Positions 13,379 through 20,777 of a stretch of 38,503 bases of DNA are shown piece by piece. Within the stretch, counting starts at the first letter, position 1. Each line of letters starts with the position of its first letter. Location of the stretch: IMG/VR virus record IMGVR_UViG_3300042890_004156, positions 1-38,503 of that record; one strand, given 5' to 3'. Both the position numbers and the translations under genes were made by a program. The notes beneath the pieces were generated by a model. It made no database searches and was not told the origin of the DNA. It saw only the letters and a program-made list of their open reading frames with translations. Origin of the DNA: a virus.

Positions 13379-14379
13379 TTTATTTTTGGCACCAAGTTGT
13401 CTTTAAATATTTCCCAACAATTTTCCCAAGTCCATCTAAATGAACTTATATATACACGGTGTCTATCAAGTTTTAAACATTCTTCAATTGCTGTTTCTAA
13501 GTTAGTATCCATAATACCATTACGACCTTGTTCTATAATATCAATAGGACCTGGCACTGGATATGCAGCAACTGGACAACCTAACGACATTGCTTCAATT
13601 ATTACAATACCAAACGTATCAGCTGCACTTGGAAAAACAAATACATCAGCATTAACATAATAATCAGCTAACTCTGATCCTGACTTGTATCCTACAAATT
13701 CTACTAATGGATATTTCTTTTCTAATCGTTTACGATAAGGACCATCTCCTACAATTTGCACATGATACTTTTCGTTTTTAGATAATACACATAGATCATC
13801 TAATGATTTTTCTTTAGACACTCTGCCTACATATAGCAAAACAGTTTTGTCTGAATCTGCTTTGTGTGCAGTTGGTTGTAGTACATCTCTATCAACCCCG
13901 CGTGTCCATGGTATGACATTTGGTCTAAACTTATGTTCTTTAAGTTCTTCAACCATTGTTTGTGTAGTAGTTAATACTACAGTTGAATCTTTATGAAACC
14001 AACGCACGTATGCGTATGTAATCCATTTTGGTATTCCGTATATTTTTTTAATAAACTCAGGAAACTTTGTATGATAGGATGTATTATAGTTAAATTTACG
14101 ATTACGGCAATATCCACGAGCTGCTAGCCCAATTGGCCCTTCTGTGCAAATATGAATATAATCTGGATTGATCCTGTCAATCATTTTTCTAATACCAGAG
14201 GTACGGCTAAGTTTTACTTCTGGATATTTTGGAGCATCTATATAACGGAAATGACTAGGGTTTATAATTTCTATTTCATATCCGTTTAATTCTGCTTGTT
14301 TTTTTATATTAGTGAACGTAGTCACTACGCCGTTAACTTGATCAAACAAGTTGTCGGAAACTATTAAAATTTTTTTCAT
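13375..14379 (-). CDS. agt: GT4 glycosyltransferase of the Agt/SqdX lipid type
   Basis: A 334-aa GT-B glycosyltransferase. The N-terminal domain reads NGVVTTFTNIKKQAELNGYE, then HICTEGPIGLAARGYCRNRK and SYHTKFPEFI. The linker holds IPWTRGVDRDV, and the C-terminal nucleotide-sugar site reads LLYVGRVSKEKSLDD and SAADTFGIVIIEAM. This block order is typical of the diacylglycerol glycosyltransferases (Agt, MgtA, SqdX) that make glycolipids from the diacylglycerol released by PlcP during phosphate starvation. The plcP gene lies just upstream, separated only by a homing endonuclease. Acceptor specificity cannot be proven from sequence. Confidence 0.8.
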   Translation of the reverse strand: MKKILIVSDNLFDQVNGVVTTFTNIKKQAELNGYEIEIINPSHFRYIDAPKYPEVKLSRTSGIRKMIDRINPDYIHICTEGPIGLAARGYCRNRKFNYNTSYHTKFPEFIKKIYGIPKWITYAYVRWFHKDSTVVLTTTQTMVEELKEHKFRPNVIPWTRGVDRDVLQPTAHKADSDKTVLLYVGRVSKEKSLDDLCVLSKNEKYHVQIVGDGPYRKRLEKKYPLVEFVGYKSGSELADYYVNADVFVFPSAADTFGIVIIEAMSLGCPVAAYPVPGPIDIIEQGRNGIMDTNLETAIEECLKLDRHRVYISSFRWTWENCWEIFKDNLVPKIK

Positions 14380-14978
14380 TTGATTACCTTACAATTTTCA
14401 AAGTGCCAACGTTTCATAGAACTGTTTACTCCTGTTGTGTTGCAATGCGGGCAAGAGATATGTTGTCTATTTTGTTGAGAAGCAGACATTTTAGCTCTAG
14501 TTTCTATTGAGTGCGGTTTACCTGTATTATGTGCAGGTTTACCTGTTTTAATGCCTTTATTCCAAGCAGGCTTAGTTGCTTTGATTCCTTTATTTGGACC
14601 AGGTTTACCTTTCTTTGAATCACGTATTTTAGATTTAGTTTCTTCTGTACACGGTTTTCCTTGAACTGCTCCACTAATACCGTTTTCAGGTATTAAGTTA
14701 GCCCACTCTTTAGATTCTACTATATTATTTTCTTTTGAAAAGGTTAATGCAAATTCAGTTAACATAGTTTTATTTGTATATGGATCTGAAACCCAAATAG
14801 TTTCTACAAATTCCTTTCCGTGTGCAGTAATATGATTTTTCCAATGTTTTCCTGATCCTAAATATCTTTTAGGATCTTGAGAAGTAGTTTTGCCGAAATA
14901 TTTTAAACCTGTTACTGAATGTTGTTTGATATACAGATAAGTTGGTTTTATATCTATATAAATAATTGTGCTGGGCAT
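14376..14978 (-). CDS. GIY-YIG-type homing endonuclease with NUMOD3 repeats and zinc finger
   Basis: I use ATG 14978 because AAGGAGA lies 6 bases upstream; a longer frame starts at 14999. The 200-aa protein opens with YLYIKQH...LKYFGKTT and RYLGSGKHW, the GIY-YIG-like core seen in phage homing enzymes. NUMOD3-type repeats follow (EETKSKIRDSKKGKPGPNKG and related, about 112-165), then a C-terminal finger CPHCN...RWHFENC. Its stop overlaps the agt start (ATGA), so it is embedded in the operon between plcP and agt. Confidence 0.8.
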   Translation of the reverse strand: MPSTIIYIDIKPTYLYIKQHSVTGLKYFGKTTSQDPKRYLGSGKHWKNHITAHGKEFVETIWVSDPYTNKTMLTEFALTFSKENNIVESKEWANLIPENGISGAVQGKPCTEETKSKIRDSKKGKPGPNKGIKATKPAWNKGIKTGKPAHNTGKPHSIETRAKMSASQQNRQHISCPHCNTTGVNSSMKRWHFENCKVIK

Positions 14979-15013
14979 TAGTGTCTCCTTAGATAACATA
15001 TATAATGTTTAGT

Positions 15014-15050
15014 GCTAGTGGATGATAGTGCATCGCGACTAGCTTTTTTT
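15014..15050 (+). terminator. Terminator-like hairpin on the plus strand
   Basis: GCTAGT (15014-15019) pairs with ACTAGC (15038-15043), with an inner GATG/CATC pair, followed by seven T residues on the plus strand. All surrounding genes run on the minus strand, so this would stop antisense transcription or be a relic brought by the endonuclease insertion. Confidence 0.5.
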
Positions 15051-15066
15051 ATTTAGTAAATTGTTA

Positions 15067-15222
15067 TTATGATTTTGTACACTCGGCAGTAACTTTAAAC
15101 CAATCAAATTTTACTGTATATGTTAGTGATGATGCTACATGCACACACTCTTGTTCTGTAGGAAAAAACAATTTCATTCTTCCGGGTACGTCTGTTGGAT
15201 CGTGTATGTTAACTACTAGCAT
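15067..15222 (-). CDS. Hypothetical protein, 51 aa
   Basis: A 51-residue frame starting MLVVNIHDPTDVPGRMKLFF and ending VKFDWFKVTAECTKS. It overlaps the plcP end by 14 bases and has no clear Shine-Dalgarno, so it would be coupled. The alternating hydrophobic pattern and two cysteines look protein-like, but there is no recognised family. Confidence 0.45.
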   Translation of the reverse strand: MLVVNIHDPTDVPGRMKLFFPTEQECVHVASSLTYTVKFDWFKVTAECTKS

Positions 15223-15994
15223 TATTAATGTCCACATTACTTTTTATCTCCGTCCAGTATATAATTTCCCATTCACCTGTGTGGTGTTCAACTAATGCTG
15301 ACATAGATTCAACCCAGTCACCATCATTCATTAGTATAATGCTGTTAATCTCTTTAATAAGTGGTGTATGTGTATGTCCACATATTACACCGTCATAGTT
15401 TCTTTTTTTACAGTAGTCAGTTAAGTTAATCTCAAACTGAAAGATAAAATCTACAGCCTTCTTAACTTTATGTTTTAGGTATTTACTTAAACTCCAGTAT
15501 CCAAACCCTAACTTGTGACGCACCCAATTAAAATGATTATTAAGTCCTAAGATAAAGTCGTAGCCTTTATCACCTAAGAAACCTAACCATGGTGCTAATC
15601 TAGTTATACCGTCAAACAAGTCGCCGTGTGTAACTAAGTAACGCTTTCCATCTACGCCAATATGATCACACTGATTAACAATAGATATCTTTCCAAATGA
15701 TATTCCTAATCGTAGCATAGGTCTTAAAAATTCATCATGATTACCTGCTATGTAGATAACTTGAGTGTGTTGTCTTGAAATTTTTAAAAATCTACGTATG
15801 ATATCAGTATGGCTTTGTTTCCATCTTAGTTTATTTTGCTGAACTTTCCATCCATCTATAATGTCACCTACTAAGTATAGTGTTTCGCAAGTGTTATGTT
15901 TAAGGAAGTCGTTAAGTTGTTCTGCTTTACAATCTCGAGTACCTAAGTGTATATCCGAGATAAAGATTGATTTATAAGTTTTAAGTTTTTTCAT
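15209..15994 (-). CDS. plcP: PlcP-type metallophosphoesterase (phospholipase C)
   Basis: A 261-aa calcineurin-like phosphoesterase with all metal motifs: FISDIHLGTRDC, YLVGDIIDGW, AGNHDEFL, VTHGDLFDG and CGHTHTP. Outside the motifs it matches the alphaproteobacterial family often labelled UDP-2,3-diacylglucosamine pyrophosphatase but shown to include PlcP: LGFLGDKGYDFILGLNNHFN, GYWSLSKYLKHKVKKAV and NDGDWVESMSALVEHH. PlcP removes phospholipid headgroups under phosphate limitation, and Agt then adds sugars. The neighbouring agt gene strongly favours PlcP over LpxH. It is soluble, without signal peptide. Confidence 0.8.
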   Translation of the reverse strand: MKKLKTYKSIFISDIHLGTRDCKAEQLNDFLKHNTCETLYLVGDIIDGWKVQQNKLRWKQSHTDIIRRFLKISRQHTQVIYIAGNHDEFLRPMLRLGISFGKISIVNQCDHIGVDGKRYLVTHGDLFDGITRLAPWLGFLGDKGYDFILGLNNHFNWVRHKLGFGYWSLSKYLKHKVKKAVDFIFQFEINLTDYCKKRNYDGVICGHTHTPLIKEINSIILMNDGDWVESMSALVEHHTGEWEIIYWTEIKSNVDINNASS

Positions 15995-15995
15995 A

Positions 15996-16313
15996 TTATT
16001 TTTGATGACTCTCTAATGCAGAAATACGCCATTCTAAAACTTTAACTGAACTTTTATTTTCTGCAGAACGTTCAATGTTTTCAGTTTGCAAGGTTAATAA
16101 ATCTTGACGTAGTTTTTCACGAGCTAGATCTAATATGTTATTCATTTCGTGTAATGCATCAGCAGTAACTATAGTTTGATTTTTTGCCTCTAACATAGTA
16201 ATGCGTTCATTAGCACTGGACAATGAGTTAATTAAATACACTATACACGAGAATAAGATTGGTATTAGTGCAAACATTATCTTTTCAATAAGTGCGCCTC
16301 TTGAAGTTTCCAT
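15996..16313 (-). CDS. Membrane-anchored coiled-coil protein, 105 aa
   Basis: Residues 9-30 (IEKIMFALIPILFSCIVYLI) form a membrane helix. The rest is a long charged helix with heptad character (ITMLEAKNQT...DLAREKLRQDLLTLQTENIE...VLEWRISALE). I recall homologous single-pass coiled-coil proteins in T4-like cyanophages, function unknown. AAGGA precedes the ATG. Its place between the curlin genes and plcP suggests an envelope role, but that is context only. Confidence 0.6.
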   Translation of the reverse strand: METSRGALIEKIMFALIPILFSCIVYLINSLSSANERITMLEAKNQTIVTADALHEMNNILDLAREKLRQDLLTLQTENIERSAENKSSVKVLEWRISALESHQK

Positions 16314-16361
16314 ATTAATTCCTTATTTACATTTTAATTTCCTAATAGCCTTAACTAAAAG

Positions 16362-17519
16362 TTATTGCCCTTGTTGTACTTGAATTGGTGCGCATCCTCC
16401 TACTGTAGCACAATTAAAGTTTATTGAGTAATACTGTTGAGTAGCACCACTTTGTTGTAAACTTAAATCTACTGGTTGTCCTGATAGTTTAATATCAGTC
16501 ATGTGATTTGCTGAACCCTGTTGTAATACATTAACATGTTTATTACCACCAGATAATTCAATATTAGCATAATAATTTCCACTACCCTTTTGTTGTAAAA
16601 TTAAACTGTTGTTATTATCAGTTATATTTATAAAAGCACCTTTACTAAACCCGGCAGTATATGTATCTTGATCTATACTAAGCAAATTAGAATTGCCATT
16701 TACTGTTAAGTCAATAAAGTTTACTTGTAAGTTATTGGCTGCAGTTTGATTAATAGTAGTAGTGTTAGACGAGCCATTACTGCTGTAATTTACATAATTG
16801 TTGTTAGTACCTTTTTGATCAATTGTAATCTTGTTATTGTTTCCTAACTGATCTATATATACTTGATTGTTAGTAGTTGATCTAGATGTAAAAGCCGTTA
16901 CTTTTGCAGTATTAGCAGGAGCGGCATTAAATGAAGATCCACTGCCACCGCAGCAATATACACTTGGAAACGTAGTCCATGGTAACGTACTTCCTAAGTC
17001 AATGCTAGTAGTAGGATCATTTTGATCGTACAAGAATGTTATTTCTGCAATTTGCATAGAGTTAGCAGCACCTGCGTCTTTAACAATTGGAAACGTTATA
17101 TTATAATACACGTATGCTTTTGTATTGTCAATTGGGTATACTGGACTAACTGCAAGTCTATTATTAGGTAATGCAATAAGTTGAGAAGTTATTAACGTCC
17201 AACCTCCTGATGTATCATTACTTCCAAATAAACTAAAACTAGCAGGATCTCGTTCTGGAGAATCATTTGCTGTAGTAAATTGTACTTGACTAATAACTTT
17301 ACCTTGTGACAGTTTAAGCATAACACCTGCACTAAGTTTATCAAAGTTAAGATACTTAGTTCCGGGATTACCGTCAAACGCATTACTAAAGAACTCACCA
17401 CCTGGACTATTCATACTTGATGGAATATATCCTAACATTAATGGTCTAAGTGGTACATAGTTAGGAACAGCATCTACATTTGAATACCATAACAACAATA
17501 TGAAAAATAAAATTCTCAT
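16362..17519 (-). CDS. Secreted curlin-repeat protein with discoidin-like domain
   Basis: A 385-aa protein with a signal peptide (MRILFFILLLWYSNVDA). Residues about 30-170 form an F5/8-type C (discoidin-like) domain: NAFDGNPGTKYLNF, FTTANDSPERDPASFSLFGS and SMQIAEITFL, a fold that often binds sugars. The C-terminal 170 residues carry curlin-type strands of the form (V/I)xIDQxGNNNxI, including VYIDQLGNNNKITIDQKG, plus later LQQKGSGN and LQQGSANH units. These Asn/Gln-rich repeats build curli amyloid. It could give the fibre a glycan-binding element. It overlaps the FecR gene by ATGA. Confidence 0.75.
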   Translation of the reverse strand: MRILFFILLLWYSNVDAVPNYVPLRPLMLGYIPSSMNSPGGEFFSNAFDGNPGTKYLNFDKLSAGVMLKLSQGKVISQVQFTTANDSPERDPASFSLFGSNDTSGGWTLITSQLIALPNNRLAVSPVYPIDNTKAYVYYNITFPIVKDAGAANSMQIAEITFLYDQNDPTTSIDLGSTLPWTTFPSVYCCGGSGSSFNAAPANTAKVTAFTSRSTTNNQVYIDQLGNNNKITIDQKGTNNNYVNYSSNGSSNTTTINQTAANNLQVNFIDLTVNGNSNLLSIDQDTYTAGFSKGAFINITDNNNSLILQQKGSGNYYANIELSGGNKHVNVLQQGSANHMTDIKLSGQPVDLSLQQSGATQQYYSINFNCATVGGCAPIQVQQGQ

Positions 17520-18601
17520 CGTCTTAACACTCCGGTAGTTTGTGTAATACTTATTGTATTACCGCCACTGCTGTCGCCTATCATTGTAGATGCAGCAGTA
17601 TCATTTTGAATAATAGATATAGCAGTATTAGAAGTATACCCTTGTGTTTTTATTTCAGCATAGTGTTCATCTGGGGTTATACGATATGCAGTACCTTTAC
17701 CTTTTTGTGTACCGTCTGCATTAGGTTGTTCCCACATTACACATACATGCGATGTTGGGTCGCAAGGTGCAATAGATTGTATAGTTTCTGCAATCTGTTC
17801 TATTCTAGCAGCAATAGTTTCTTGAGTTTTAGCTACTTGATTTGCTAATCGTCTAGTTGCTTCTTTTTCTAAATCTTCTTGTTCTTCATCTTTCTTTGTT
17901 CTAGCTGCTTGTTTAATTGCGTTAACAATTTCTTTTGGCGCAGAAATGATTAAGTTATTATTGATTTTAGATTCTACCAAACTAATAACTTCCGGAGCAG
18001 TTGGCATTGCAGTTCTACTACTAACATAAGTTGCATGAAACGCTTGCTCTAAGGTTACTTCACCTGCATCGTTTGTAACTACAATTTTACCAACTTTACA
18101 TATATTCTCTTGTAGCTCGTATTGTTTAACATCTTTTTCATCTTTACAACTTGGAAGTAGTACAATAAGAGATTGGCCAGTTTCATCTACTGTCATGGTA
18201 AAGTCAGTACCACGTACTGCAATTGTAGCAGTAGGAGTTTGAATACCTACTTGCTGTGGATTAGCTTTTGCTATTTGCCCACTTGCATATCTAACAGTAC
18301 CTAATCCAACTTTTAATGCAAGTTTACCTGCATCTGATTGTTTTGGATCGTATACAAAGTCATCTATTACTAATCTACTATTCTCTGTAATTTTAACTTT
18401 TGTTTCATCTTTAAATAGAATGTTACTAACACACCCGCCGGTAATGTACGCATCCATACTTTCTATAGATGCGCCTTTATCACCTGCAAGTTTTTCTTTG
18501 TTACGTTCAATGCTGCATGCAGTGCCTTTAGCGTCTGAAACTGCACCAATTCCTGCATAAGCATTATTAACAACTAATAATAAAAAAACTAAGAACCACA
18601 T
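17516..18601 (-). CDS. FecR-domain secreted protein with curlin-like tail
   Basis: A 361-aa protein. The signal peptide is MWFLVFLLLVVNNAYA. A FecR domain covers about 30-150 (GCVSNILFKDETKVKITENS, VGLGTVRYASGQIAK and TPTATIAVRGTDFTM). A charged helical region follows (about 215-270), and the C-terminus holds a single curlin-like unit (NTAISIIQND...GGNTISITQTTG). FecR domains occur in envelope signalling and are often encoded next to CHASE2 cyclases in bacteria. It lies between two curlin genes, with a CHASE2 cyclase at the end of the operon. GAGGT precedes the ATG. Confidence 0.8.
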   Translation of the reverse strand: MWFLVFLLLVVNNAYAGIGAVSDAKGTACSIERNKEKLAGDKGASIESMDAYITGGCVSNILFKDETKVKITENSRLVIDDFVYDPKQSDAGKLALKVGLGTVRYASGQIAKANPQQVGIQTPTATIAVRGTDFTMTVDETGQSLIVLLPSCKDEKDVKQYELQENICKVGKIVVTNDAGEVTLEQAFHATYVSSRTAMPTAPEVISLVESKINNNLIISAPKEIVNAIKQAARTKKDEEQEDLEKEATRRLANQVAKTQETIAARIEQIAETIQSIAPCDPTSHVCVMWEQPNADGTQKGKGTAYRITPDEHYAEIKTQGYTSNTAISIIQNDTAASTMIGDSSGGNTISITQTTGVLRR

Positions 18602-18602
18602 A

Positions 18603-19370
18603 TTACCTCGAAACGGCTGTATTTGAATTTACAATACTGCTTGAATTAGTTGACCTTACAGTAATTGTATTATGATCTCCAATTGTACTAATATCTATCA
18701 TAGAATCGTTAGTACCTTGCTGCTGTGTTACAACAGAGTTATAACTCCCAGTAAAATCTTGTACTAGATGATGCCCAATACCTCCATCGTCTTGTTCGTT
18801 AATGAAACTGTTAAACCCACCACTTACTGTTGTATCTACTACACCGTTAGTGCTATTTAATCGTGTTGTAACTTCATTGTTACTGCCATTAATATCAATT
18901 GTACTATGTATGCTACCTTTAGTTAAACTTTGTATAACATAGTTTAAATCACCAGTAATTGTTTCAGTAACAACATTAGCATTTACTGGAGTACCAAGTC
19001 CAATGTTAAGTAACGTTTGATTTTGATTACCTTTAATGATACTAGAATATATATTATTTGCTCCGCTAATATTATATTGTGCCCAGTTAGTATCTCCAGT
19101 GTGCGACAATGTTACTTGGTTAGAATTACCCGTAATAGTCGCATAATTTGATGAGCTTGCAGTAGCTGGTACAAACGATATAATAGTGTTACTAGAACTG
19201 TATAGTAAAGGAACATTAAGTGCTGTGCCACCGACATTATTTCCTCCGCCAATTTGATCAATAACGATTGTATTTGCATTTCCAACTTGTTCAATGTATA
19301 CATTGTTTACTCCTGTACTTGCTGCAAACACTGGACTACTTATTAGTAGTAGTAGTATTAGTTGTTTCAT
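18603..19370 (-). CDS. Curlin-repeat protein (CsgA/CsgB-like)
   Basis: A 255-aa protein with a signal peptide (MKQLILLLLISSPVFAAS). It then has Asn/Gln-rich beta repeats starting NVYIEQVGNANTIVIDQIG and continuing with units such as ITGNSNQVTLSHTGDTN and STIDINGSNNEVTTRLNS to the C-terminus. These match the GxN/QxG logic of curlin subunits, though more degenerate than E. coli CsgA. It should be exported through the CsgG pore. The start lies inside the end of csgG (35-base overlap) and has AGGAG 6 bases upstream. Confidence 0.75.
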   Translation of the reverse strand: MKQLILLLLISSPVFAASTGVNNVYIEQVGNANTIVIDQIGGGNNVGGTALNVPLLYSSSNTIISFVPATASSSNYATITGNSNQVTLSHTGDTNWAQYNISGANNIYSSIIKGNQNQTLLNIGLGTPVNANVVTETITGDLNYVIQSLTKGSIHSTIDINGSNNEVTTRLNSTNGVVDTTVSGGFNSFINEQDDGGIGHHLVQDFTGSYNSVVTQQQGTNDSMIDISTIGDHNTITVRSTNSSSIVNSNTAVSR

Positions 19371-20190
19371 TTTTTAGCTCCTGTGGCGCTTCTCTAAACG
19401 TCCAATGACCTTTCTTAGCACCTTCTTTAATAGTTTCGACCACAGCGGCTTGAATAGCTTTGTTAGTCGCTTTGTTAATACTTTCATTTATACTTCCGCC
19501 CACTTCTGTTTCTAATGCTTTAGTATCTGAAGAGAACATTTTTAAGACACCAACTTTATCCATATAACTTAGTACAGTTTTAGTTACTACAACTGATGTT
19601 AGAATTTCACCAGATGTTACTGATACTATACGCACGCTCACTGTTACTGTATCGCTTTGATATTGTGTTTCGCCACCTATGCCAAATATCCTTACACCTG
19701 CTCCGCCTGTGATTGTATTTGAATCGTAGCCAACTACTGCGCCTTCTGCAATAATTCCGGCAAACGTCATAGCAGGTAAAATAGTTGCATCTTTGCCTTG
19801 AAACTGTTCGCGTGTTTGGCGAATCATTTGACGCTCTTTAACTAGGTTGTCTAAGCCAACGCGTTCTAGTACTACAAACCAGCGACTATCACCGACTTCT
19901 TTTAATGACTTGATTAAATAGTTTTCAGCACCTTGAGTAATTGCAGAACTTAAACTAGCAATGTTTGGTATTGATTTGCGTTGTCCAGTTTTATCCGTAA
20001 AACCGTATACTGCAATTGGAATAGGTCCACCTTGCGGCGGAGCTAAATAATTTTCTTCTTTTTTTAAATACGGTGTATTATCAACGATTGGATCGTCAAA
20101 CTGTTCACCTGTTATAAGTTTTTCAATTGAACTACTTGCTGCACATCCTTGTAGTAGTAGAATAATTGCTAATAATAGTAATTTTTTCAT
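19336..20190 (-). CDS. csgG: CsgG-like curli secretion pore lipoprotein
   Basis: A 284-aa protein. The lipobox LLLQGC (about 11-16) marks lipidation after signal peptide II cleavage. CsgG signatures follow: IPIAVYGFTDKTGQRK, the amphipathic region SRWFVVLERVGLDNLVKERQ and ILPAMTFAGIIAEGAVVGYD. The pore hairpin region GVRIFGIGGETQYQSDTVTV comes next, then MDKVGVLKMF. CsgG forms a nonameric outer-membrane channel that secretes curlin. The C-terminus ends in a Thr/Asn-rich tail. Directly follows csgF with GAGGT before the ATG. Confidence 0.9.
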   Translation of the reverse strand: MKKLLLLAIILLLQGCAASSSIEKLITGEQFDDPIVDNTPYLKKEENYLAPPQGGPIPIAVYGFTDKTGQRKSIPNIASLSSAITQGAENYLIKSLKEVGDSRWFVVLERVGLDNLVKERQMIRQTREQFQGKDATILPAMTFAGIIAEGAVVGYDSNTITGGAGVRIFGIGGETQYQSDTVTVSVRIVSVTSGEILTSVVVTKTVLSYMDKVGVLKMFSSDTKALETEVGGSINESINKATNKAIQAAVVETIKEGAKKGHWTFREAPQELKNETTNTTTTNK

Positions 20191-20197
20191 AGTTACC

Positions 20198-20674
20198 TCA
20201 AAAATAGAAAGTACCGGCCGGTACTTTCATTGTTGTTGTTTGATTTGGATTACTATTACTTGTAATATTGATAATAATTAGTCCATTATCTGTACCTGAT
20301 CCTAATCCCCATGTAACCGTGTTTCCACCTAAGTCTGGAATATTTCCACAAGTTGCACCTGGGATAGTACATGTAGACCCTTCGGCAAACATGCTATCAG
20401 TAAGTTGTTTTGCTAGTTGTGAATAGATCCTTGATTCTAAGTTTGCTAAGAATTTAGCCGCTGGCGTATTAGCTGCTGCTGATGCTGCTTTAGCTGCTAA
20501 TGAATCTGCAAGTGATTTGTTTTTTTCAACACCTTGTTGTTCTAACTGCTGGATAGTTAGAATGTGATTGCTATACCCAATTCCGCTAAATGATGGACTA
20601 TTAAATGAGTGTTGGAGTTCAGCAGAAAATGCTGATGATGATACTAGTAGTAATAATACTAAGATTTTGTTCAC
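20198..20674 (-). CDS. csgF: CsgF-like curli assembly factor
   Basis: A 158-aa protein starting at GTG 20674 with AAGGAG 8 bases upstream. The signal peptide is MNKILVLLLLVSSSAFSA; the mature N-terminus ELQHSFNSPSFSGIGYSNHI matches the CsgF segment that plugs the CsgG pore. A helical middle (KNKSLADSLAAKAASAAANT) and a beta C-terminus ending MKVPAGTFYF complete the fold. CsgF couples the pore to curlin nucleation. It is first in the 9.3-kb operon, behind a late-type GTAAATA box. Confidence 0.85.
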   Translation of the reverse strand: MNKILVLLLLVSSSAFSAELQHSFNSPSFSGIGYSNHILTIQQLEQQGVEKNKSLADSLAAKAASAAANTPAAKFLANLESRIYSQLAKQLTDSMFAEGSTCTIPGATCGNIPDLGGNTVTWGLGSGTDNGLIIINITSNSNPNQTTTMKVPAGTFYF

Positions 20675-20702
20675 TTCTCTCTCCTTGATAAAGTTACTAA
20701 CG

Positions 20703-20709
20703 TATTTAC
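20703..20709 (-). promoter_or_regulatory. Late-like box GTAAATA for the curli/PlcP/cyclase operon
   Basis: GTAAATACGTTAG on the minus strand, 29 bases before the csgF GTG. It matches CTAAATACGTTATG at 22980 in the flanking bases, so this may be a variant of the late box. No sigma70 promoter is seen here. Confidence 0.45.
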
Positions 20710-20746
20710 CTACAAAAACAGTAAAAATAAAGCCAGTGGAAACAAT

Positions 20747-20754
20747 GATAAATA
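20747..20754 (+). promoter_or_regulatory. T4-late-like promoter box GATAAATA
   Basis: GATAAATATAGAAT lies 23 bases before the ATG at 20778, divergent from the csgF box. Confidence 0.6.
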
Positions 20755-20777
20755 TAGAATATGATTAAGGATACAAA

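Noticed and set aside
15209-15994. Annotation as LpxH (lipid A synthesis)
   Set aside because: Metal motifs alone fit LpxH, but the mid and C-terminal blocks match the PlcP group and an Agt-type transferase is adjacent.
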